A program made the position numbers and the translations under genes. This document shows, one piece after another, positions 46,261 through 58,210 of a stretch of 64,000 nucleotides of DNA (positions are counted from its first letter, which is position 1; every line of letters begins with the position of its first letter). Below the pieces are notes generated by a model, which ran no database searches, was not told the DNA's origin, and saw only the letters and a list, made by a program, of their open reading frames with translations. This DNA is from Sisyra terminalis (taxonomy: Eukaryota > Arthropoda > Insecta > Neuroptera > Sisyridae), in NCBI GenBank assembly GCA_958496175.1, contig OY292274.1, positions 55,872,630-55,936,629 of the forward strand. Reading direction: 5' to 3'.

Positions 46261-49200
46261 CAAAGTACCATAAGTTTATCTTGTTTTTTCAACTTAAGTG
46301 TTTATTTATTGCAAGAAGAATTTGTTAGTTCTTTTTTCCATCCATGAGACTCTTAGTGCTGTCTGTACAATATACATACCAATAGTTTGATGATTCCAAT
46401 CTTTTACTTATCGATTTTTTTAAGAACCAAGATTCATAGGTATTTTTATTATTTGGAAAAATCAACGCGTTTATTAGTAGATTAGTATTTTTCCGAATAT
46501 ATTCACCTTTCTATATTATCGTTAATTTCGCGGTCGATATTCTGGCTATCGCTATAAAAGTCGTATGATTTCTTCTCTACATCTTCTGCTGTTAGTACTT
46601 AGCTTTCCTATGTATATAATTTTTGGGGGCACTTTCCAAACTATTATTTATCTGATTTCTGGTGAGTTTTCACTCTCTATTTTGAGTATAGGTTCCATAA
46701 ACAATTAAACAATTTTTTTTTATTTGATTATGAAAAAGATTAATGAGCCACAGTTTCCAAAGACAGTTTTTAAAGCAAGTGTGAAGTATTTACATATAAA
46801 ACTACTATATAAACCTATTAATTTTAATCCAATTAGCGGCCTGTTGAGCTTTATCTTAGAAGTAGAATAGATCAATTGGAACTAGAAAAAAGCTGTACTG
46901 CAATAGTTCTTGTAGGACGCAACGCTGAGGAACTCTTATGAGAAACCCCTAGTACAATGAAATAGAAGAACCTTTTTTTCTATGCAAGAAAACATAGGCT
47001 CAATACTTTGTTTATTTTATTAAGAAGATATATACTTGTTTTCTATTTTCGTTCGTTTGATGAAAACCTCTTAATTTAGGTATTATATAATCCTCGTGAA
47101 TAAACTCCAAATATAATTGAAAATATAACGCAAAATATCTTTAAACTTTTCAATTGTGATTTTACGCATACATTAATAGGATTGTAGTACTTTAGATATT
47201 TAAATTAAATATTGTATATAGTTTAAAGATGAAATAATAATTAAGTTTATTCAGAATGCTAAGCATTTTCTGCTATGTGTACATTGCAGCAATGTCCTAT
47301 TCAAATTCCTAACCAAATGAAATCATTTTCTATTGTTTTGTTACGTTTTGTACTTCCATTTACTACATACCGTATTCAATCTAAACATTTTCTCATTTCT
47401 CTTCGTTATTATTCAACTCAAATGCTTGTTATAATATTCACAATACTATAGAATAAACAATAGAACACAAACTTTATAAGTACCTTCCTGTTTCTTTGCA
47501 AAAAATATCATTATTTTTAAACGATCGTAATACTAAAAAGTGTGCATTTCAAATAATTATTTTTAAATAAAATTCTAGTTCTAGGTACATTTAATTTATT
47601 TGTCAATAATAATATTTCTTTACTCAACTATGCGGTTTTTAAATTGGTTGAAAACTTTTGAAAATATAATTTCAAAAGCTTAAGTTAAAATCATAAACTA
47701 CCGAAACTTTTTTCAAGGAAAATTTTATTCAAAAATCTAAAATTTAATTCCCTTGTATTAATTTAATTTATTGTTTTCTTCAGTTTAAAATTAACCGAAT
47801 AGGGTAATGCAATATGAATTATGCATTAAAATAAAACTCAAGTGATTATTTTGCATACAAAACTATAACGTAAAACGTGTCTTTAAATGATTTGTAACAT
47901 TAGATTATTATTAAAAACTTTTCGAAATGTTCATTTTACATTCAAAGCTTTTGCTTCAAATTGCTTAATTTGTTATAAAAGACTTATACTTCGTATGCAT
48001 TGAACAACAAAATTAAACGAATTATGCAAATTGTTTGAAACATTTCGATGCATATTGTTGCACACTCTATTCAGGATAAAATATGTGTTTTATATAGAAA
48101 ATCTGAGAATTAAAGTTTTGTTTGATTCATTAAGCAGAATTGGGTACTTATTATTGTTTGCTTGAAATTTTAAAATAAAAATAAAGTAGTTGTAAATGTT
48201 TGAAATCTGTTTTCCTGTGCACTGATTTTTGTTTAGTTTTGTTCTGTAATAGTTGTTAACCCTTGGATTGAGGATGACCTATTTTTTTTGCCAACCAGTT
48301 GAACGATTTTTACGTGAACTTTTATAAACTAAACTATTTTCGTCGAAAGACAAGTTGATGTTTGTTTGCTACTCATCAATATTATAAATCATTTGGTCTC
48401 TTTGCCAAGTAATAAAAAGTTTAAAAAGTTACCAAGTTTTAAATTGTTGAAATCATAAGTACCCGAAATGGAAAAGATTGGTTTTATAAAGTCAATGGAA
48501 ATTTTTTACATACAATTCTTCTGTACGTGTGCTTGTTACTATACTCCTCTGAAACCGTCGGACCAATTCTGCTGAAATTTTTTGAGTATATTTATGTGGA
48601 ATATTTAAATGGACCATACAGATGAACATGGTGCAAAGCGGTGTTTTTCTAACCAACAATCAAAAAACTGTAACGTTCGTTTACAACGAAACATAATGAC
48701 GAATTATTTTTTTTTTGTGGATCATTATGTCTTTTGCTCCAGTTTAGCGATTTGCTGCTGCATCATAGTGGTGTTAATAGGCAATTGATCATAAATAAAA
48801 TTGAATTGCAAAATTTGTTGTATTTGTCATGTAAAAATACATATCTATACTATTGCTTATTAAATTCTAACCAATGTGAAGTTTTAGGAATAAAATACTA
48901 TTTAAAACGTGCACAACGAATTAATAGAGCTAATGCCATTAAAGGAAATTAAATGGTTTTCTTCAAAAAATTCAACAATCGGGAAATAAAAAAATTGGTG
49001 AAAATGCAGAAATAAAGTTTATACATGGAAATTATATTAAACAACAAATTATCGAGAAATGCAAAATCGATCATTGATTCCTTATATGTATTTATGATAT
49101 CTCAGAATAATAATTAAGTTTACAAGAAAACTTCTTTCTACATTTTCATGTGATTTACTACCATAACCATATTATCATAGCATATAGTAAACTCTACTCT

Positions 49201-49969
49201 CTTTTTTCTACGAGAGCTTAATTTAATAACTTCCGTTTCAATTAAAAAAAATTGTATTTAATTTATAAATTAATTATTGTTAACTACTAGATATAGTTGT
49301 ATATAAAAGAGCATACAAAAACTAGTACTTTTTTGGCCATCAGACGTAAAGACCAAAGTTGTCAGTTTCCAATTTTACTGAATTGTTATGTATGAAACAA
49401 TTTTAAAAATTATGCTTTAACAATTAGAGTTATTGGAAGAATAATTGTACTTTTGACATTGATAAATATTTTATTTATTTCCGAGTCACAATTAATTAAT
49501 GTTTAATAATATTTGTCTTATGACTCAATTTTTTCTTTATTACGATACATTTTATCAGTTTTTTGGCTGTCATCATCAGCTAATGGTTATTTTTTCCAAA
49601 ATAATCATTACCTGAAGAATTAAGAAGAGTTAAATTGAATCATAAGACATATTTTATTATTCTTTTATTGAATAATTGTACTATATATTTATATCACTAA
49701 ATAAAGTTTCAGGATCCTATTGTCGTTACTAAAACTCTTTTTTCATAAAATCAGTAAATAGTCGACAAAACTTTACAAATTCTAAGCTTTTTGATTGATT
49801 TGCAATCTTGTCTTAATTTCGGGAAGTATGTTTTGCCAAATTCTTAGGATATAATAAGTTTGTATGCACGATGCGTGAACATATTGCATGAAATATACAA
49901 AGCAAAAATATCTAGTAACAATAGTTAAATATTCATAGTTAAAATATTCAAAATAAGATTTTTTTCGCT
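46261..49969. other. Intronic stretch without recognised genes
   Basis: AT-rich. The part 48500-48960 contains CTCTGAAACCGTCGGACCAA followed by TTCTGCTGAAATTTTTTGAG, wording typical of the ends of dispersed insect repeats, and a 72-residue + frame (48734-48952) without a known domain. Unclassified. Confidence 0.35.
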
Positions 49970-50240
49970 GTTTTTGAACAGTTATACTGTGTATACAATA
50001 TATAGAATATATTGCGGTCCAATTTATGTAGTATAATTTAATATAACAATATATAAAAATCATACCATAAACATAAATTGGAACAGAAGTTCAAACAAAA
50101 ATATTCGTGACATATTGCCCAGATACGTATTTCGATTGCCAAGCAATCTTCCTCAGTGGTCATCAAGTAGTTTGGATCACTCCGTAACTGCTTTGTGATG
50201 AATCATCAACCGCAATATATTCTATATATTGTATACATAA
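49970..50240. repeat. Foldback relative of repeat X, copy 3
   Basis: A perfect 28-bp inverted repeat at 49991-50018 (starting GTATACAATATATAGAATAT) and 50209-50236 bounds about 190 bp. The interior (for example CATAAACATAAATTGGAAC, CATATTGCCCAGATACGTAT, TTCCTCAGTGGTCAT) aligns with the palindromic head of repeat X at 2460-2640. Probably a non-autonomous element. Confidence 0.7.
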
Positions 50241-51456
50241 TAAAAATATTTGCCTGTAATAAATTAACACTAAAAATAACAATAAAAAAAAGTAAGTTTT
50301 TCAAATATTTTTTGTAGCAAATTAAAGCTTGAAATTTTTAAATCCGATTCGTTTTGCGCAGCAAGATTGTGGTTAAACGACAAAAATGCAACTTTAAATT
50401 CATATAAATGAAATATTTAAAACAATTTTTGAACTCAATCCAAAAATGACATATAAATAAAAGGTACATGTTCGATTTAAATGCGCTTTAAATTGTAACA
50501 AAGTTTTAATTTAATTAATAAAAATTCGTATTTGACAAAAAAAAATAGTAATCTGATGAAACACAAAACAAATTGACCATGTTTAAAACAGTGAACAGCT
50601 TTCAAATAGTGGAGCATAAAAACCGGCACAATTGTCTTTTTTATTTATTTGCATAAATGGTCTTTTTTTGTTTAAAAGAGTTGGATGCAATAAGTGTTTG
50701 TATTCAAATTTTATTTGAAGCTTTACCAAATTATCGGAAATTATTAAAAAAAATATATGTATGTATCTTTTAATAAAACATATTACAAACAAATTTTAAA
50801 TTGTTATTCGAATGGGATAAACGATAACAAAAATCACTTTCAAAACATGACAATATCGACAATGCATGTAGTCTAATTATTTACGCATGAAATATATCAA
50901 TTAGTGTGTATTAAATACAACCGCTGGAATTTGAAACTTTACGTCCTTATTTAGATGTTTATGCAATATAAAATGAAAATTAAACATAGATTTAATGTTT
51001 AAACGATATAAATTTATACAAATGCGTGATTTGCAAATGAGATAAATAGTATATTGGCGGACATTTTCTGCGGTTTCGTTACACTAGTATGATAAAAGTA
51101 ATTAATTTAGTGATTTATTAATATTTAATTTAGATTGCGCGCAACTCATATTTCATATTTACCCTTCAATAATTTGCATACCGACAAATCTAAATATACA
51201 ATCGCAACATTACATTTCGTGTTTCCAAATAATAATTGCGAATGAATGTATCAATTGCAAATTGAGTTGTCTGTCAATTGCATTTTCTTTGATAGGTTCA
51301 TCAGTCTGAGTTATGGGCAAATGCTGTTTCGTGCATTGGTTTCAAAATTCATTCGACATCTATTTTTCAAACGATAAACGGCTGTGATTATATGGATAAT
51401 TTATGCCCAAATTGAATTTTCCAACCATTCATGGCATTCATGTTTTCTTGTTTCAG
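50241..51456. other. Intron end preceding the second Ig exon
   Basis: AT-rich; no element recognised. It ends with the branch/acceptor region CATGTTTTCTTGTTTCAG directly before the exon. Confidence 0.5.
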
Positions 51457-51665
51457 TTACGACACAAGAGGAAGACAAACGGAACATGCCAAACATTGGC
51501 GAGATGGTGACATCCTGGATGAACGAGCTTACTTCCGAACGATTACTGAACCTGCTACTTTGTCCATTGATAATATTAGTGAACGCGATGAAGGGGACTA
51601 TCGATGCCGAATTGACTTCCTGAAATCTCCTACTAAAAACAGTCTAGTCCGTTTAACTGTTATAG
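51457..51665 (+). CDS. Sidestep-family receptor, exon with second half of Ig domain 1
   Basis: A 209-nt internal exon between TTTCAG and GTAAGAT. Its first base T completes AG from the upstream exon to give Ser; 69 codons follow, then the single base G. The protein begins SYDTRGR, passes through AYFRTITEPATLSIDNI (strands D-E with the Leu-x-Ile core), and reaches ERDEGDYRCRIDF, the canonical D-x-G-x-Y-x-C motif with the F-strand Cys that pairs with the Cys in the first exon. It closes with SPTKNSLVRLTVI, the G strand. This closing segment is the part most typical of Sidestep proteins. The donor phase (one base into a codon) is the usual phase at the end of an extracellular Ig module. The next exon should start Ig2 and was not found before 64000. 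Alternative: another Ig protein with a Side-like first domain. Confidence 0.92.
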
Positions 51666-52239
51666 GTAAGATTTAATTTTCTTTTACACACATCAACTTT
51701 ATTTTTGTTATAGTCAATATTTAAAACATTTAAGTTCAATTATCCACCACCAATTATAGCTAAAATAATGACAAAAAGTTTACTTTGGCCAATTTACCGT
51801 AGGATATAAGAAAGTCTGAAAGCTCATTTCCATTGCAGCAATAGTGATGACATATGTCATTCGACATGTGTTATTTTGTCGTTAAATACTACCGTACTTC
51901 AACATATTTTATCGCAAATTGATTGTCACCTAAGAATCAGAGATTTTACTTACAGCTCTATCTATTACTTGTAAATAATATCATAAATAATTTACATACA
52001 TATGTAGTTGATGAAGAGTTATGCAACAAAAATTCCACATGTAGCAGGCGACCTAGTCCTTAAGTTTGTCTAATGGAAATGACCCGTTAAATTGGGTAGT
52101 GAAAATTCCACATTAAAATAAAATGGTGAAGAAAGAGACGGCTTGTTTAGTAATTATTTAGCAAATACACATTGATAAGATCACTAAATGACGTAGTGAT
52201 TATGACGAAGATTTTATGCGCCAGTAGGTGAGGTACATC

Positions 52240-53301
52240 CAATGGCGGATTTAGGTCCTAAGCTGCTTTAGGTCCCATTTAATATTTTGCCCATTTAGCT
52301 CCGTAACAAGTAGGTTATCTAGATAAAACTTCTAAGTTTTAAATCAAATACATATGTTATGAATTAATTTTTATTATTTTTGACAAAAATTCTGAATTAA
52401 CTTATTTTTTTTTAATATCTTTAACTTATTAATTCCAATAATTTTTGTCAAAGTTTAATAAACACAGCTTTTTTCCGGGATCACTTAAGATGTTAACTTT
52501 CGTTGCCTAACTTTGGTTTACGTAAAAATGTCAATTATATAATCGTAATCGATTTTTTGCACTAATTAAGTTTCAATATATAAATAATAAATCCTGGGTA
52601 TCAAGCGTATCTTAGTCAATACTTCCACATTAGTAGCTTTTCATTCTTTCTAAAGTTGAAAAATATCTTTCTCTTAAACAATTTGTCGTATTGACTTAAA
52701 AAAATGCGTATTATCATGCGCGTTAACATTAGGGTACACATCTCAAAGATTCCGTGAATGCGATGTATTCCATATATTTTGCACAAAGCGGAAATTTCTA
52801 GTACTTTGTAATGAATCTTAAAATAGATAATGTTTGTGAATATATTCATCTATTAAGGCATCTCCTTAACTGCCAGGATACTTTAATATTTTAAATAAAT
52901 ACGACGTATTGCGACTACCAGAGTTTGCAAAGGACTTTAAATGTTCTGACAAAAATGGATCGAATTTAGCAAGAAGTTCCACGGTTCCTTAAAATTTACC
53001 ATTATAAGGATCTTTAGTTTTTCGAAATGTCTCGAAAATGACAGTCCTCTGTTTACCAGTGATTTAATAATTGAAAAATTGATGAGATAAACTGAAAAAT
53101 AAATTCAATAAATATTTTGCATATTTTATTGAAGATTTTCATACATTCATAGCTCAACTAGCTCAAATCAACCTTTAAATATGAATTGCCCGTACATTAT
53201 TTTGCCTTTAAAATATTGGCATTTCGAAAATTTTATCGCCCCTATCATCATTTCGCACTAGATAATCAAGCCCCACGGGCCTAGGCTTAGATTCTTCTCT
53301 G
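52240..53301 (-). mobile_element. Internally deleted hAT transposon with transposase remnants
   Basis: The left end is CAATGGCGGATTTAGG, a classic hAT terminus. The right end is its degenerate inverse (reverse complement CAGAGAAGAATCTAAGCC). The flanks are GGTACATC (52232-52239) and GGTACATT (53302-53309), an 8-bp target duplication with one change. The 1062-bp element is deleted relative to a full hAT but keeps transposase pieces on the minus strand. Confidence 0.78.
52585..53010 (-). pseudogene. hAT transposase remnants: DUF4371-type and C-terminal dimerisation segments
   Basis: On the minus strand, about 53005-52896 encodes GTVELLAKFDPFLSEHLKSF, then NSGSRNTSYL, matching the block of DUF4371/ZMYM-type hAT transposases ('F..L.ELLA..DP.L.EHL' then 'G..NTSYLS'). 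About 52675-52590 encodes RERYFSTLERMKSY, then after stops GSID, DTLD. This matches the 'ERSFS.L..IK.YLRS.M..DRL' motif of the hAT C-terminal dimerisation region. The DDE core between them is largely deleted. Confidence 0.72.
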
Positions 53302-53309
53302 GGTACATT

Positions 53310-55630
53310 CCTTGGATTTCTGAGTTAATGATGACCCATTAATTAGAAAATCACTGTAAAAAACAACCATCTCAATTACAATTTGAAATCATTAAAAATT
53401 TGATATTTTATATATAATGCGTTCATAGCAAAAACGCTGTAAAGCACCAACAAACTTATACAAAAGCAAATTCAAAAATAGTTTCTCTATTTTTTTTCTA
53501 ACTTAAATTATAAACGCATACTCAAAATTTGCATTGACAAATTGAAATACTAAAAAAATAAAAAAGTACATTGATTTTTTTCATTTTTAATTGGAAGTTT
53601 TCAATGAAATTTTCCAACAAAAAAAATATTAATTAAGTCTGATTGATTTTTCTGTCGATATTTGATATTTAATAAAAAACACAAACAATACATAGTTGAT
53701 AAAACTTTAATGAAAACTGTTCATTATTCATGAACTAATTCCCAACTTGCTCAAGTCAAAGAAAACAATGTCTAGACTTAACATTTAAATTTCTGCCATG
53801 TTAGTTTAGCTTTCTTGTCAATTAAAAGAATCAAAACGTAATTATTTATTAATTGTTAAATCCCCTAAAATATTTGATTTTTGTTAAATTTATGTCAATT
53901 AACTTATTTTATCAAAGAAAAAATTGACTGGTACAAGTAAAAACTTTTAGTCAAAAAGAAATTGAAATATTGCTTCGAAAAATTATTAGTTTTAATTCAT
54001 TTGGCTACTTATTTAAGGAGAAAGTAATTGATACAGTCTATAATACTTTCGTCTGATGAACTTTTTTATTATTTTTTTATACATCATACATGTTTAATTA
54101 ACTAATTATAGATTGAACTTTTATTTATATACTCTGCGAATATTTGAAGTGAAAATAATTTTTATGTCAAAGTATTAATTTCAAATAAAATATGTTATAT
54201 CATTTATTAATAAACGTTGATATTCAAAACCATAATAAAGCAACCATCAATTTATTAAACTTTTTCCTTCAATATTTTAAAGATTTGAAGTTTTAGAGAC
54301 AAAATTTTATAGTCCTTATATTCTTATATTTATTTTCCGCAAATTTTTTTAAGTAATATTTAAATACAATTATAAATGCATATTCTTTTATTGAGCAATA
54401 AAAATATATAATCATTGGCTTAGATTTGAACCAACTGATTGTTGTCATTTCTTTCATTAGTTATTTCGATTTTATTCGAAATTATAATATGTGGGGTTAA
54501 CTAAAGCAAGTAAAATGCAAGATCTTGGAAAGACTCTTATTTCCAGAAAAAAAATCAAGATTTTTCTAAATAGTTTAACCTCTTACGTGCATCCATCAGT
54601 ACACAAACCCTGCTTTTATAAATAAAACTTTTATAAAAATAAATAAATATTGTTTTAACATAAACTTGGAAAGAAAATTAAAAATCTTTCTAAGCCTCAT
54701 AAAAAACAGTAATAATTCTCGTTTTAAGTTTAAAAAGTTGTGGAAAATAATACTTAATGAGTCTTCATAAGGAAAAAAAAGAACAAAAATAGATGTTGAA
54801 AAGTTCCATTTTTCTTATCTCAAGTTTTGTAAACTTAGTTTAAAAAATTACCCAGACGCAAACGATATTATAAATTTTAATTTAGCTACTCTCACCATGT
54901 CCTAAACAAGTTGCGGTATGTTTCAACCTCTCATGGGTATTTATTTTTTACTAAGAGTACCTGAAAGTTTTCAAACTGTCTTTCAGTAAAAGAAGAGTAG
55001 CATGTGTTCGATTATACATGGCTCGCATATCGAGTTCTTAAAAGCTGCTGAATATTTAATTTTGCGTCACTTCCAGAACCTACGGCTACGGTCTACCAAT
55101 AGCTTTCATCATTTCACTCTTAAATTTTTGCCAATAATTCAGATATTGCTTACGTATTTATTCACGAGGTATTTTTTCATTTTCGACCGATCAAACTGCA
55201 CATTAGCATTTTATAGAAGGGCCTAGGACTATAGCGAATAGACCCCGGAACATTATTTTAATGATATTTTATATCAAAAGTTATGAGAGTATTGATGAAG
55301 TACTAAATTCATGGAAGTTTCGTTTCAAATCTCTATCATAAAAATAGAACAAAAATCATTGCACTACTGAACCCTTAGATCTAAAATTTAAAATGATTAA
55401 TGAATCAATGGTCAATAATAAACAAATATATGGCTTCATAAATTTTATAAACAATAATATTTTCTTGATAAATTTTTGTAACCATGAAAAAATTATTGTG
55501 GTACCGCTCTGAAAATGTTGTATTAAGTTATACATGCTATCTTTATAATGTCTTGATATTTTTGGAAAAAAATGTAACCATTTCCTTGCTTAATGTCCCA
55601 TACTTTTATTTAGTCTAAATATGTAATACT
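53310..55630. other. Intronic stretch without recognised genes
   Basis: Strongly AT-rich with many homopolymer runs; no exon, inverted repeat or transposase fragment recognised. Confidence 0.45.
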
Positions 55631-55632
55631 AA

Positions 55633-56580
55633 CCTGATCCCCGCAACTTCGTCTGCGTAACGTAGGTGTAGATTATGTTTTCTTTTCAAATTTGCCATTT
55701 GTAGTGGTATATGAAAATTTTTATTTTTCTTATTTCTTTTACGAAAAACATAATCATACTTAAAAACACTATTTTGTCAACTTTAAAAAGACATATTTAA
55801 TAAATTGTTGCAAAGAATAAAATAGTTCTATGTAATAATCAATTAATTTTCAAAAAATATTTATAAATATCTAAAAAGAGTATGTCTATTGCGTATAGCT
55901 ACGGTAGGTATACCTAACGTAGACCAAATAATCTATAAATCAATCAGCATCTATACATAAATAAAAAATATTGCCAAGTTCAATAAAGTTGGTCTTAATT
56001 ATAAGTAAAGAGCGGTGACCATGCGACATTTTTCAAATAACTTACATTTTTAAACTTGTGATATCTTTCGAATGGAATGTTCAAATTGACTAACTTAAAA
56101 AGTTATATAATGATATTGAAGCAAACTTAAATATGAAGTCATTTATTTTGATAAGGATTAATCCCAAAGTATAAATAAAAGAGCTTTTATAGCGGTGGCA
56201 TTTATATATATTTTTTAAAATGAAAAAAACACTTATTGTGACATAACTATAATAGTTAGACATATGCTGTCGGTCTATTTTTTGTAAATAATGATATGTT
56301 CTGCAAAATTGTACTAATTTTGTTCTATAACCAATAGTTTTCGCAGCGCACGCGATAAAAGAATGTTTTTTGGTAATTTTTTCAGACCTTGGGTTACATT
56401 ATTGGAGTTTTATTATGGATATCTAACTTTTTTGAAAATTTAATATAGCCTATGTTCACCGGAAATAGTGAAGCTTCCCAACAGTGAAAGCATTTTTCAA
56501 ATCGGTCAAGTAGTTTCGGAGCCTATTCAAAGCAAACAAACAATCAAATATTTCCTCTTTATAATAATAGATACACTTAA
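55633..56580 (+). repeat. Dispersed repeat, RTE/SINE-like
   Basis: It begins CCTGATCCCCGCAACTTCGT with CTGCG following, and ends with CAAATCGGTCAAGTAGTTTC, GGAGCCTATTC, a CAAACAAACAATCAAA stretch and TTTATAATAATAGATA. These head and tail phrases recur in abundant insect non-autonomous retroelements related to RTE-type LINEs, whose 3' ends finish in short simple repeats. No reverse transcriptase is encoded. The class is from resemblance only. Confidence 0.45.
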
Positions 56581-56742
56581 AAAGAAGAAAATAATTTCTG
56601 GTTTCTAAATAATAATTTCATATTGTTTTCCTGCATTTTAAAAAAAATATTCCAGGAAAATATTATTCAATATATATCAAGAAGCTAAAAGTCTGTTTAG
56701 TATGGTAAGCTATAAGCGCTTTGTTAATACAAGTAGAATGGA

Positions 56743-58210
56743 TTGAGCGATGCACTAATATCTGATGAGAGCACCACACACTCCAATGCAAAAGGCAAGT
56801 AGCCAATGGGCTTACGAGATTTGTTGATGTTCACTTGTTTTGATTATTGAAAATTTGAAAATTTAAGAAAACCACTCCCACTGCTAAGCTAATGCCACTG
56901 CATATACATATATCAATACGTATAAGCTACATGAATCGTTTTGTGCAATGACGTCATTCGGGGCCTATCGATATATGCATTATAATTAATGGAGCATACT
57001 TAAAGTTAATATAAAGTAGACAGCAGAAATTTAAAATTAAGTTTTCCTAATTGAAAAAAGCGATGTGTGTACTTTAATATGCGCATGATAAGTTATACTT
57101 ATTTGTCCTAATTAACAAAAATATACTTAATTCACTGCCATTATAAATTCCGGTAGTGCCAAAAATGGCACATCAGCTATTAGTAGTTTGTGATAGTTAA
57201 AAAAAATGATACAATTTTAAATATATTTTGTCTTCTAATGTTAATATAATAGACAAAGGTATATATGGCAGCAAAGTCAGAGAACCGAAAATGTAAACAC
57301 ATACATGTGAATGTAATACAAATAAAATTATTATGGTCTCAATTTTGAATTAATTTATTGTTTTCATTGGTTTTAATTGTTATTTCGTTTTCATTCAATT
57401 ACCAATTTTTGCTATTTATCCCTTTTGTTAGTTATGGGCTGGGAATTTTTCCCAGAAATTTATTAGTTTTCAAGTAATTGATCAAATAGATGGCTCATGT
57501 CCTTTTTAGCGACATCTATATCTGGTAAAGCTTTTAACGCGTTTTTAATTTTCTGATTTGCTTTTAATTTATTTCGTGATTTTCTTGTTATTTCAGTTCT
57601 AATATCGTTCAGTCTGCTCGTTTGTTGGTAAATTTTCATTATGGCCTGATTTACTAGTGAATCAAAGTAAAACAAAAGTAGAAAATGCAACGTTACCAGA
57701 AATACTGATGTTGCTAAAAGGACATAAGCCAAATTGACTTTTTTTATATTCTATATGTATACACAGTTGGTAATTTTTACAAACTACATAGTATTTTACA
57801 ATATTATACACGATTGACTACTTATAGAAGTTTGTATCTTACATATTTTATGAATTAACTATTTATCAATATTGTATGGGTCACTTGCTCGAAAAATAGT
57901 TATCAAAAACAATTAGGTACCATATAGAAGTGGATTGTTGTCAGAAACTATCATGTTTAGGTATGTATAAACAGTCAATTGCCTATACATACAGTTTGTC
58001 CAAATAGTCAATTTTGTATACCTACAACATGTGTATATCGCAACATAATTATAATTAAGTTAATACGAAAGTAATACTATATTTCTATTATCAATTTATA
58101 TCTTTGTATTAAAACTAATTTTTAATTCAAATGTTGAAAAACACATTGCAATTTTATGTATCAATCGACTTTCTTTCCATTATTTTAAATATTGCATTGA
58201 ATAATTTCAA
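56743..58210 (+). repeat. Repeat family B, copy 2
   Basis: The segment 56743-56992 matches 20850-21103, and 57150-58210 matches 23720-25490 after removing the hAT element there. It carries a perfect TGACGTCA at 56949-56956. A foldback element (57492-57730) interrupts it. No coding sequence; superfamily unknown. Confidence 0.7.
57492..57730. mobile_element. Foldback MITE, copy 2
   Basis: A 239-bp element with inverted ends GGCTCATGTCCTTTTTAGCG and, as reverse complement of the right end, GGCTTATGTCCTTTTAGCAA. The flanks AAATAGAT and AAATTGAC suggest an imperfect 8-bp duplication. It aligns with 40366-40590 throughout. An 89-residue open frame runs along the minus strand from 57732 to 57463; it covers the whole element plus flank, so it is most likely chance, although it has a hydrophobic N-terminal stretch and a Lys-rich helix-like part. 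Confidence 0.72.

Larger units (their letters stand above)
1840..51456 (+). other. 49.6-kb intron splitting Ig domain 1
   Basis: This intron starts GTAAGAG at 1840 and ends TTTCAG at 51456, within a pyrimidine-rich acceptor. It interrupts the V-set domain between the C-strand Trp and the SYDTRG segment, after codon position 2. It contains most of the transposable elements listed below. No alternative exon encoding either half of the Ig domain was seen inside it. Its length suggests cis-regulatory content, but that is inference. Confidence 0.85.

Noticed and set aside
51384..51623. 79-residue + frame overlapping the second Ig exon
   Set aside because: It runs through the intron-exon border in a different frame; the splice-consistent frame gives a clear Ig domain instead.
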